Shown here: piece after piece, positions 16,013 to 23,750 of the stretch
How the letters are laid out: each line of letters begins with the position of its first letter
Position numbering within the stretch: position 1 is the stretch's first letter
From: Saccharopolyspora_C sp040643635
GTDB taxonomy: Bacteria; Actinomycetota; Actinomycetes; Mycobacteriales; Pseudonocardiaceae
Assembly: GCF_040643635.1 (NCBI RefSeq)
Contig: NZ_JBEYUS010000004.1
Span: 1-64,000 of the forward strand
Length of the DNA stretch: 64,000 nucleotides
Reading direction: 5' to 3'
Translations under genes and position numbers: made by a program
Notes under the pieces: generated by a model
Seen by the model: the letters and a program-made list of their open reading frames with translations, nothing else
The model's database searches: none
Told to the model about the DNA's origin: nothing

Positions 16013-17047
16013 CTATCCGAGAAGTTCGCGCAGCGCCCGGACCAGCACCGCGTTGCGCGCCGCATCGCGCACCGCCACCCGCAGGTGGTCCGGCCCCAGA
16101 CCGGGGAAGGTGTCGCCGCGCCGCACCGCGATGCCGCGCTCGCGCAACGCGGCGCGCACCTTCTCGCCATTGTGGACTTCCAGCAGCAGGAACGGCCCGC
16201 GGGCCGGTCCGGCGACCGCGACGCCCGGCACCTCGGCCAGGTCGGCGGCGAACCGGTCCCTGGTCTCGGCGATCTCCACGGCGGCGCGCTCGGCCTCCGC
16301 GACGGCCTGCGGGGCGCAGCAGGCGGTGATCGCCGCCAGCGCGAGGGTGCCCAGCGGCCAGTGCGGGCGCGGGGCGGCCAGCCGCGCCAGCAGCTCCGGT
16401 TCGCCCAGCGCGTACCCGGCGCGCAGGCCCGGCAGCGCCCACGTCTTGGTCAGGCTGCGCACCACCAGCACGCCCGGAACCCGGTGCGCCGCAAGGGATT
16501 CCGGTTCGCCCGGCACCGCATCGCAGAACGCCTCGTCGACCACGACCAGCCGGCCGGGGCGGGCCAGCGCCCGGATCGTCGCGGCCGGGTGCAGCACCGA
16601 GGTGGGGTTCGTCGGGTTGCCCAGCACCACCAGGTCCGCCTCCTCCGGCACCAGCGCCGGGTCCAGCCGGTGGTCCTCCAGCAGCACCCGCCGCACCGGC
16701 ACGTCCGCGGCGCGCAGCGCGAACTCCGGTTCGGTGAACGACGGGTGCACCACCGCGGCCAGCGCCGGGCGCAGCCCGGGCAGCAGCGCGAAGAGCTCCG
16801 CGGCGCCCGACAACAGCAGCACCTCGGCCGGATCCCGGCGGTGCCGCTGCGCGACGGCGGTGCGGGCCGCGAGGTCGTCGGCGGCGGACGGGTAGCGGCC
16901 CAGGTCGTCCAGCGCGGCGGTCAGGTGCTCGCGCAGCCAGCGCGGCGGGCGTTCCAGCCGGACGTTCACCGCGAAGTCGAGCAATCCCGGTTCGGCGTCC
17001 ACATCGCCGTGGTGGCGCAGCAGCGCCCGCTCGTCCCCGCTCGTCAT
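16013..17047 (-). CDS. cobC: CobC-like pyridoxal-phosphate aminotransferase (Rv2231c family)
   Basis: 344 residues of fold-type I PLP enzymes. The Schiff-base lysine lies in VVRSLTKTWALPGLRAGYALG (about 200-220), with DLVVLGNPTNPTS (about 137-149) and VVDEAFCDAVPG as other class I/II signatures. It matches M. tuberculosis Rv2231c, annotated as a threonine-phosphate decarboxylase-like protein for the aminopropanol linker of cobalamin. CobD occurs 3.7 kb away. A TTAGACT -10 box ends 7 nt before the ATG, so the mRNA may be leaderless. Confidence 0.88.
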   Translation of the reverse strand: MTSGDERALLRHHGDVDAEPGLLDFAVNVRLERPPRWLREHLTAALDDLGRYPSAADDLAARTAVAQRHRRDPAEVLLLSGAAELFALLPGLRPALAAVVHPSFTEPEFALRAADVPVRRVLLEDHRLDPALVPEEADLVVLGNPTNPTSVLHPAATIRALARPGRLVVVDEAFCDAVPGEPESLAAHRVPGVLVVRSLTKTWALPGLRAGYALGEPELLARLAAPRPHWPLGTLALAAITACCAPQAVAEAERAAVEIAETRDRFAADLAEVPGVAVAGPARGPFLLLEVHNGEKVRAALRERGIAVRRGDTFPGLGPDHLRVAVRDAARNAVLVRALRELLG

Positions 17048-17166
17048 CGGCAGCAGTCTAACGACCGGTAGATGATCACCGGCGCCGATTCCCGCGGTCG
17101 CCGCGGCGCCCCGTACGGTCGTTGGCCGGGCGGGTCGACGCCCGGTAGTCGCGCAAGGAGCCGCAC

Positions 17167-17625
17167 GTGCACATCTCGTTCATCTGCACCGGGAACATCT
17201 GCCGATCGCCGATGGCGGCGGTGGTCTTCCGCGAGCACGCCCGCCGCGCGGGCCTCGAAGACCAGGTCGAGGTCAGCAGCGCCGGAACCGGGCCGTGGCA
17301 CGTCGGCGAGGGCGCCGACCCGCGGACGCTCAAGGTCCTCGCCGACCACGGCTACCCCACCGAGCACGTCGCCGCGCAGCTCGGCGACGAGCACCTGGAC
17401 GCCGACCTGCTGCTCGCGATGGACGCCGGGCACCTGCGCGTGCTGCGGGACTCGCTGGACGATCCGGAGCGGGCCCGGCTGCTGCGCTCCTTCGACCCGG
17501 CCGCCGCCGACGGCGCCGAAGTGCCCGACCCGTACTTCGGCGGCGACCGCGGCTTCGAGGACGTGCTCGCCATGATCGAGGCCGCGATGCCCGAGCTGCT
17601 CGACTGGACCCGCGAGAACGCCTGA
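17167..17625 (+). CDS. ptpA: Low-molecular-weight protein tyrosine phosphatase (PtpA)
   Basis: 152 residues. P-loop CTGNICRS with nucleophile Cys7 and Arg13, and general acid Asp121 in the DPY loop: the complete LMW-PTP active site. Corresponds to M. tuberculosis PtpA (Rv2234). It dephosphorylates protein tyrosines; targets here are unknown. GTG start 17167 has AAGGAG about 6 nt upstream. It is divergent from the CobC-like gene and followed by a gene-free repeat region. Confidence 0.95.
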   Translation: MHISFICTGNICRSPMAAVVFREHARRAGLEDQVEVSSAGTGPWHVGEGADPRTLKVLADHGYPTEHVAAQLGDEHLDADLLLAMDAGHLRVLRDSLDDPERARLLRSFDPAAADGAEVPDPYFGGDRGFEDVLAMIEAAMPELLDWTRENA

Positions 17626-17938
17626 TCCGGTCGTCGGAGTTGCGCGGCGGGTCCGGCACCGCTCCCGTAGCGGTGGCGGAGCGGTCCCGCAGCCGGGGAA
17701 CACGGCTGACTGCCCGTCGCTGAAACCTGCCCGGCGGGCCGGTTTCCTGTCAGCGGCGAAGCCGCTGAGCAGAAACCACGCACGCAGCAGGACCACCCGC
17801 GGGTTCTCAGCGGCTTCCTCGCGAGGACAGCGATCTCTCCTGTGGCGGAGCCACCGGTGAAATCGATCCCGCAGCGAGGAAGCCGCTGAGGTTCCGCCAC
17901 CCGAGCACTACGCAACACGAGTTCGAAGGGCAGGTCCC
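17626..17938. other. Gene-free region containing repeat copy 1
   Basis: 313 bases between ptpA and the fructosamine kinase gene. No gene is supported. It is almost filled by a structured repeat: a small hairpin at 17747-17772 with TCAGCGGC/GCCGCTGA arms, then the 102-bp palindromic core. Weak similarity to the region before copy 2 (29.23-29.36 kb) extends leftward to just after the preceding stop codon in both cases. Confidence 0.6.
17801..17902 (+). repeat. 102-bp palindromic dispersed repeat, copy 1
   Basis: The core is bounded by GGGT and ACCC. A 16-bp arm TCAGCGGCTTCCTCGC pairs perfectly with GCGAGGAAGCCGCTGA; inside are CGAT/ATCG and a central GTGGC-GGA-GCCAC hairpin. Copies 2 (29361) and 3 (32536, reversed) are also exactly 102 bp. 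The TTC/GAA pair here is CTC/GAG in copy 3, a compensated change. A satellite hairpin at 17747-17772 is shared with copy 3. Confidence 0.85.
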
Positions 17939-18805
17939 ATGGGCGAGATCGAGGATGTGGTGTTCCGCTGCACCGGTGCCGAGGCGGTGTCGGTGCGGGC
18001 GCTCGGCGGCGGGGACGCGGGCGACGCGCGATCGGTCCGGCTCGCCGACGGCCGCGAGGTGTTCGTGAAGACCAACCCGGACGGGATGCCGGGAGCGGTC
18101 GCCGCGGAGGCCGCCTCGCTGGCGTGGCTCGCCGAACCCGGGATGGTGCCGGTGCCCGCCGTGCTCGGCAGCACCGAGCGGCACCTGGTCACCGAGCACC
18201 TCGGCTCCGGATCTCCGACGGCCGCCGCCGCGGAGGAGCTCGGCCGCGGCCTGGCCGGGCTGCACGCCGCCGGCGCCGCCGCACACGGCGCCCCGCCGCC
18301 CGGCGGACCCGCCGACGCCTGGATCGGGCTCGCGCCGATGCGCGACGAGCCGCGTCCGGACTGGCCCGAGTTCTACGCCGACCTGCGGGTGCGTCCGTAC
18401 CTGCGCGGTGCCGTGGACGCCGGGCTGCTCGGCGGCGAGGCGGCCGCGCTGGTCGACCGCGTCTGCGAGCGGCTGCCCGGGCTGGAGGGCGCCGACGAGC
18501 CGCCGTCACGGCTGCACGGCGATCTGTGGGCGGGCAACGTGCACTGGGACGGGCACCGCGCCTGGCTGATCGACCCGGCCGGGCACGGCGGGCACCGGGA
18601 GACCGACCTGGCGATGCTGGCGCTGTTCGGCTGCCCGCACCTGGAGCGGGTGCTGGCCGCCTACCAGGAGGTGCGGCCGCTGGCCGAGGGCTGGCGGGAG
18701 CGGGTGGGCGTGCACCAGCTGTTCCCGCTGCTGGTGCACGCGGTGCTCTTCGGCGGCGGCTACGCGCGGCAGGCGGTCGCCGCGGCCCGCGCCGCCCTCT
18801 CCTGA
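17939..18805 (+). CDS. Fructosamine kinase family protein
   Basis: 288 residues of the fructosamine/ketosamine kinase family (APH-like kinase fold). The ATP-site lysine is in REVFVKTN, and the catalytic loop is SRLHGDLWAGNVHWDG (about 183-198) with the metal-binding WLIDPAGHGGHRETDLAM after it. Family members phosphorylate ketosamines (glycated amines) to allow deglycation. ATG with a GAAGGGCAGG ribosome site. It follows repeat copy 1 and precedes the SURF1 gene. Confidence 0.9.
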   Translation: MGEIEDVVFRCTGAEAVSVRALGGGDAGDARSVRLADGREVFVKTNPDGMPGAVAAEAASLAWLAEPGMVPVPAVLGSTERHLVTEHLGSGSPTAAAAEELGRGLAGLHAAGAAAHGAPPPGGPADAWIGLAPMRDEPRPDWPEFYADLRVRPYLRGAVDAGLLGGEAAALVDRVCERLPGLEGADEPPSRLHGDLWAGNVHWDGHRAWLIDPAGHGGHRETDLAMLALFGCPHLERVLAAYQEVRPLAEGWRERVGVHQLFPLLVHAVLFGGGYARQAVAAARAALS

Positions 18806-18913
18806 TCGGCACCCGGGGACGGCTCCCGCCCCGGCGCGTTGACCTGGTGTGCCGTGGCGCACTGTGACGGGGGCGGGCGGCACGCGCCCGGCCGCGCGGC
18901 CTACCGTGGTGGG

Positions 18914-19744
18914 GTGCGCCTGAAGTTCCTGCTCCGCCCCGGCTGGATCGGGTTGATCCTGCTGGTCGTGCTGTTCGCGACGTTGTGCTTCACGCTCCTC
19001 GCGCCCTGGCAGTTCGGCCGCGACGACGAGACCCAGGCGCGCAACGCGGCCATCACCCACTCGTTCACGGCCGATCCGGAACCGCTGGACGAGGTGCTGC
19101 CGGGCGGCGCCGCGCCCGGGCCGGACACCGAGTGGACCAAGATCACCGCCACCGGCTCGTACCTGCCGGAGGCGGAGACGCTGGCCTGGCTGCGGTCCGT
19201 GCAGGGCGAGCCCGCGATCGAGGTGCTCACCCCGTTCCGCACCACCACCGGCGAGACGCTGCTGGTCGACCGCGGCTTCCTGCGCCCGGTCGGCACCGAC
19301 GCGCCGGACTACGACCCGGCGCCCACCGGGCAGGTCACGATCACCGCGCGGGTCCGGATGGACGAGCGGGACCAGGAGCACCGGCCGCTGTTCGACCGGC
19401 AGGGGCACCGCTGGACCTACTCGGTGGACTCGCACGTCGTCGGCGCGGGCACCGGGGTGGCGCTGCGCCCCGGCTACTTCGCGCTGGTGGAGGACCAGCC
19501 GGGGACGCTGGGCGCGCTGCCGCTGCCGCAGCTGTCGGCGGGCCCGTACTTCTCGTACGCGCTGCAGTGGATCTCGTTCGGTGTGATGGCGCTGGCCGCC
19601 ATCGGCTACCTGATCTACGCGGAGCTGCGGCCGCCCGAGGACGCCGCCGTGGGCGGGGCGCGGAAGCCGCGGAAGATGTCCGTCGCCGAGGCCGTCGCCG
19701 AGGACGAGCGCCGCGAACGCGAGCGGGCCGGCACCGGCGAGTGA
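18914..19744 (+). CDS. SURF1 family cytochrome oxidase assembly protein
   Basis: 276 residues. One transmembrane helix near the N-terminus (about 9-30) and a second near 215-238 enclose the extracytoplasmic SURF1 domain, with TGSYLPEAETL and TLLVDRGFLRPVG as family motifs. The role is cytochrome c oxidase (haem aa3) assembly. Matches Rv2235 in the conserved block. GTG at 18914 is chosen; TACCGT at 18902-18907 is a -10-like box 6 nt upstream, so the gene may be leaderless. The stop TGA is immediately followed by the convergent cobD stop. Confidence 0.9.
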   Translation: MRLKFLLRPGWIGLILLVVLFATLCFTLLAPWQFGRDDETQARNAAITHSFTADPEPLDEVLPGGAAPGPDTEWTKITATGSYLPEAETLAWLRSVQGEPAIEVLTPFRTTTGETLLVDRGFLRPVGTDAPDYDPAPTGQVTITARVRMDERDQEHRPLFDRQGHRWTYSVDSHVVGAGTGVALRPGYFALVEDQPGTLGALPLPQLSAGPYFSYALQWISFGVMALAAIGYLIYAELRPPEDAAVGGARKPRKMSVAEAVAEDERRERERAGTGE

Positions 19745-20692
19745 TCAGCCGCGGCGGACGCCGAACGCGACGACCGCGACCGCGGCCAGCGCGCCGGTGA
19801 CCGAGCCGATCACCCGGGACAGCTCCACGCTGCGCCGCACGTCGCCCGCGTCGGCGGTGCGGCCCTCCCCCATGATCGGCCGCTGCTCGGTGGTGTGGCC
19901 GTAGACGGTGCGCCCGCCGAGGCGGATCTGCAGCGCGCCCGCGAACGCGGCCTCGATCTGCCCGGCGTTCGGGCTCGGGTGCGCGGAGGCGTCCCGCCGC
20001 CAGGTGCGCCAGGCCCCACCGGCGGAACCGCCGACGACGGGCGCGCACAGCGCGGTCAGCACCGCGGCCAGCCGCGCGGGCCCCAGGTTCAGCGCGTCGT
20101 CCAGCCGCGCCGAGGCCCAGCCGAACCGCAGGTAGTGCGGGCTGCGGTGGCCCACCATCGCGTCCAGGGTGTTCGCCGCGCGGTAGCCGAGCAGGCCGGG
20201 AACCCCGAAGACCGCGCCCCACACCAGCGGGGCGACCACGGCGTCGGAGGTGTTCTCCGCGAGCGATTCGACGGTCGCCCTGGCGAGGCCCTGCTCGTCG
20301 AGGTGCGCCGCTTCCCGCCCGCACAGGTGCGCGAGGCGCCCGCGGGCGCCGTCCAGGTCACCGGCGTCGAGCAGCCTGCCCATCGCGGTGCCCTCGTCGG
20401 CCAGCGAGGCGCCGCCGAGCACCGCCCAGGTCGCCAGCGCCGTCACCGCGGCTTCCGCGGCCGGGCCGCCGCGGCGCGCGGCGCGGTCGGCGAGCACGCC
20501 CAGCGCGGCGGTCCCGCCGACGAGCAGGCCGCTGTAGAGCACGCCCGCGGCGCGCTCGTCGCGGTGCAGCACCCGCTCCGCGGTCTGCGCGAGGCGACCG
20601 AACCCGGCGACGGGATGACCCCGCCGTGGGTCACCGAGTGCAGCGTCCGCCGCGACTCCGAGTAGCAATCCGACCGCTCGTCCCGCTCTCAC
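19745..20692 (-). CDS. cobD: Adenosylcobinamide-phosphate synthase CobD/CbiB
   Basis: 315 residues, the usual family length. Integral membrane protein with the conserved HPVAGFGRLAQTAERVL (about 22-40), LAENTSDAVVAPLVWGAVFG, GYRAANTLDAMVGHRSPHY and SPNAGQIEAAFAGALQIRLGG motifs. It attaches the aminopropanol (phosphate) arm to the corrin ring in cobalamin synthesis. The GTG start at 20692 follows GGGGGAGA. Equivalent to Rv2236c; it overlaps no neighbour but abuts the SURF1 stop convergently. Confidence 0.94.
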   Translation of the reverse strand: MRAGRAVGLLLGVAADAALGDPRRGHPVAGFGRLAQTAERVLHRDERAAGVLYSGLLVGGTAALGVLADRAARRGGPAAEAAVTALATWAVLGGASLADEGTAMGRLLDAGDLDGARGRLAHLCGREAAHLDEQGLARATVESLAENTSDAVVAPLVWGAVFGVPGLLGYRAANTLDAMVGHRSPHYLRFGWASARLDDALNLGPARLAAVLTALCAPVVGGSAGGAWRTWRRDASAHPSPNAGQIEAAFAGALQIRLGGRTVYGHTTEQRPIMGEGRTADAGDVRRSVELSRVIGSVTGALAAVAVVAFGVRRG

Positions 20693-20862
20693 CGCCGAGT
20701 CTCCCCCTTCGTTCCCCCGACCGGCGCTTCGTCCGCCCGCCCGGGCAGCACAGAACGCTACAGCCGATGCGGGCCGCCGCGGCGGGCGGCACGCACGCAG
20801 GGTGAGCGGTTCACCGGGCTCTTGACCGGGAGTACCGGTGCCACGGGTTATCGTGGCCGACC

Positions 20863-22497
20863 GTGACGGCCCCGGATCACGAAGCTGACGTGCTGCGCGC
20901 GGGGGTGGCGGGCACCGAAGCCGAGTCCCCCGCCCCCGCGCAGGCACCGGACGACGTTCGGGCGGACCAGCAGCGGTTGCGGCTGTTCGCCTACCTGAGC
21001 GCGCGCGAGCACCGCACCTACCTGGCGATCATGCGGTTGTTCACCTCGACGCTGCTCGCCGACCTGTCGATCGGCGAGGTGACCGCCGCGCTGGCCGCCG
21101 CCGAGCGCGAGGGCCGCATCGACCCCGGCGAGTCCGATGTGGACACCGTGGTGGAGCGGCTCAAGCAGCTGCGCAGCTGGGGGAACCTGGTGCTGGGCCG
21201 CCGGGAGACGATCGCGGCCAGCATCGCCGAGTTCCAGCACGGCAGCGTCCGCTACCAGGTCAGCAAGCTCGCCGTCCGGGTGCAGCGGGACATCGACGCG
21301 CTACTGCGCGTCCCCGAAGGCGCCCGCGAGGTGTCCCGCGAACTGCTGCCCGCCATCGAGCGCGGCCTCGGCGAGATCGGCTCGGCGCTGTCCGCCGCGC
21401 TCACCGCCGAGCACCGCGAACCCGGTTCGAAGCGCGCCCGGCAGACCAGGGAACGGCTCGCCGAGCACGTCACCACCGTGTTCCTGCAGCACGCCGAGCT
21501 CGCCGCCACCGTCCGCGACTTCTACGCCTACCTCGGCGAGATCGTCACCCGCCACCACCTGGCGCCGGACGAGATCTCCGGGTTCCGCAACCTGCTGGTC
21601 GAGTACATCCAGATGGTCGTGGAGGACGTGCTGCGGCACACCGAGACCATCGCGGGCTCGCTGGCCGGGCTGGCCGGGCCGCGCACCGAGCTGCTGCGGC
21701 TGCTGGGACCGGCCGACCAGCTGGGCACCGACGTGGAGCGGGCGCGCGGGCGGACCGCCGCGGACTGGCAGGAGCTCACCGACTGGTTCGTGGACGCCCC
21801 CGGCAGGCCCAGCCAGGTCGCGGCGCTGCGCGAGGCGACGGCGCGCGCCATCGGCTCGCTGCTGGCGAGCGTGAAGCGGGCGACCTCCGGCGGCGGGCTG
21901 CTGCCGGGGCGTCGCGGGGAGCTGCTGAAGCTGGCCCGCTGGTTCGACGAGGCCGAACCGCACGAGGCGCACCGGCTGTACGCGGCCGCGTTCGGGCTGC
22001 ACTCGGCACGGCACCTGCTGCCCGCGCCGGACTACGACAGCGACAACCACGACGTGCCGTGGCGGGACGGCCCGGTGCAGGACGTGGTGGTGAGCGTGCG
22101 CAGCCGCGGTGATCGCGGGGCGCGCGGCCGCACCTCGCGGGTGCTGGACGATCCGATGACCGAGGAGACGCTGCTCGCCGAAGCCCGCGCGGAGGACGCG
22201 CGGCGCGGCCGGGCCGTGGCCGAACTCGCCGCCGCGGGCGGGTCGCTCGCCGAGACCCGGCTGTCCGGGGAGGCGCTGGACGTGCTGTGCGAGCTGCTGA
22301 CGCTGGCGATGGCGCAGCGCGACAGCGCCGACGACCCGGGCACCGCCCTCGACCCGGTGCACCGGCTCCGGGTCACGGTGCGGCCCGAACCGGGCACGCA
22401 CACCCGCATCCGCAGCAGCGCGGGCGCGCTGACCCTCAACGACGCGGTGCTCGACGTGCACGGCGACGGCGCGATCCCGGCGGAGGCGACCCGATGA
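20863..22497 (+). CDS. jetA: Wadjet type II subunit JetA (TIGR02677/DUF2397)
   Basis: 544 residues. N-terminal winged-helix-like kleisin/MukF-type segment (QQRLRLFAYLSAREHRTYLAIMRL), a long helical middle, and RLYAAAFGLHSARHL plus PVPV-type C-terminal elements match TIGR02677. In Wadjet systems JetA is the kleisin-like partner of the SMC-like JetC ATPase in a complex that recognises and cleaves small circular DNA. The GTG start lies about 8 nt after TATCGT (20849-20854), with TTGACC at 20822 as a loosely spaced -35, suggesting a short or absent leader. First gene of a four-gene overlapping operon. Confidence 0.9.
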   Translation: MTAPDHEADVLRAGVAGTEAESPAPAQAPDDVRADQQRLRLFAYLSAREHRTYLAIMRLFTSTLLADLSIGEVTAALAAAEREGRIDPGESDVDTVVERLKQLRSWGNLVLGRRETIAASIAEFQHGSVRYQVSKLAVRVQRDIDALLRVPEGAREVSRELLPAIERGLGEIGSALSAALTAEHREPGSKRARQTRERLAEHVTTVFLQHAELAATVRDFYAYLGEIVTRHHLAPDEISGFRNLLVEYIQMVVEDVLRHTETIAGSLAGLAGPRTELLRLLGPADQLGTDVERARGRTAADWQELTDWFVDAPGRPSQVAALREATARAIGSLLASVKRATSGGGLLPGRRGELLKLARWFDEAEPHEAHRLYAAAFGLHSARHLLPAPDYDSDNHDVPWRDGPVQDVVVSVRSRGDRGARGRTSRVLDDPMTEETLLAEARAEDARRGRAVAELAAAGGSLAETRLSGEALDVLCELLTLAMAQRDSADDPGTALDPVHRLRVTVRPEPGTHTRIRSSAGALTLNDAVLDVHGDGAIPAEATR

Positions 22498-23750
22498 CGG
22501 CGGCGACGAAGACCTTCGACGAGCTGTCGTCCATCGACGCCTCGAACGTGGTGCGCTGCGCGCGGGCGCTGCTGCGCCGCCCGCTGCTGCGGGAGGGCAC
22601 GCCGGACGGCGACCTGCTGCCGATGATCTACCGGCAGCGGGCGGCGCTGCACGAGGTGTTCTCGGCGCTGCTGGGCTACCGGCTGGTGGTGGAGCGCCGG
22701 TTCGCGCGGCTGTACAAGTCCGGGCCGGGCGCGGACGCCACCCGCGGCGAGCCCTCGCTGACGCCGCGCGGCTACGCCTACCTGGCGCTGACGCTGGCCA
22801 CCCTCACCGGCATCGGGCGGCAGGTGCTGCTGTCCCGGCTGGTCACCGACGTGCGCGGCGCCGCGGTGGAGGCGGGCGTGCCGGTGGTGGACGATCCGGC
22901 GGACCGGCGGGCGCTGACCGCGGCGCTGCGGCACCTGGTGGCGCTCGGCGTGATCAGCGAGACCGAGGGCACCGTCACCGCCACCGACTCCACCGCCGAA
23001 GCGCTGATCACCATCGACACCGACCTGCTCGGCCAGCTGCCCGCGGGCCCGATCGGTGCCGCGGACGGCCCGGACGAGCTGGTGGCGGCCGCGGCGCAGG
23101 CCGGGCCGCGCAGCGTCGAGCACGTGGTGCGGCGGCGGCTGGTGGAGGACCCGGTGGTGCTCTACGCCGACCTGCCCGCCGAGCAGCGCGAGTGGCTGCT
23201 GAAGAACTTCGGCGTGGAATCCCGCCTGCTGGAGCGGTTCTTCGGCCTGGTCACCGAGGTCCGCTCCGAGGGCGTCGTGGTCAGCGACCCGGAGGACTAC
23301 CTGACCGACACGCCGTTCCCCGGTACCGGCACGGTGGCCCGGGTGGCGCTGCTGGCGCTGCCGCGGCTGCTGGAGCTCGGCGAGCCCCGCGAGTCCGACG
23401 GCAGGCACCCGGTGACCGAGGAGCAGCTCGCCGAGGTGTGCGCGGAGCTGGTCGAGTCCTACCCGGCCGCGTGGTCCCGGCAGGCCACCGAGGAACCGGC
23501 GGAGCTGGTCCGCTCGGTCGCCGACCTGCTGCGCCGCCTCGGGGTGCTGCGCGGCGAGGCCGCTGACGGCACCGCCACCACCGGGGAGGATCATGGCGGG
23601 CTCACCTGGTGGCTGAGCCCGGCCGCACACCGGTGGCTGCCGGAGCCCGACGCGACGCCCGCGCCCGGCCGGGAACCGGAACCCCCGCCGGCCCCGGAAC
23701 CGCCGGGCCTGTCCCTGTTCGACGACCTGGAAGAGGACGGTGCACGGTGA
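22494..23750 (+). CDS. jetB: Wadjet type II subunit JetB (TIGR02678/DUF2398)
   Basis: 418 residues matching TIGR02678, with the family N-terminal ARALLRRPLLRE, RRFARLYKSG, LTPRGYAYLALTLATL and LYADLPAEQREWLLKNFGVESRLLERFFGL segments. JetB is the MukE/KITE-like subunit, built from winged helices. The ATG overlaps the jetA stop (ATGA), so translation is coupled. A proline-rich tail (about 385-410) precedes the C-terminal SLFDDLEEDG. Confidence 0.9.
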   Translation: MTAATKTFDELSSIDASNVVRCARALLRRPLLREGTPDGDLLPMIYRQRAALHEVFSALLGYRLVVERRFARLYKSGPGADATRGEPSLTPRGYAYLALTLATLTGIGRQVLLSRLVTDVRGAAVEAGVPVVDDPADRRALTAALRHLVALGVISETEGTVTATDSTAEALITIDTDLLGQLPAGPIGAADGPDELVAAAAQAGPRSVEHVVRRRLVEDPVVLYADLPAEQREWLLKNFGVESRLLERFFGLVTEVRSEGVVVSDPEDYLTDTPFPGTGTVARVALLALPRLLELGEPRESDGRHPVTEEQLAEVCAELVESYPAAWSRQATEEPAELVRSVADLLRRLGVLRGEAADGTATTGEDHGGLTWWLSPAAHRWLPEPDATPAPGREPEPPPAPEPPGLSLFDDLEEDGAR

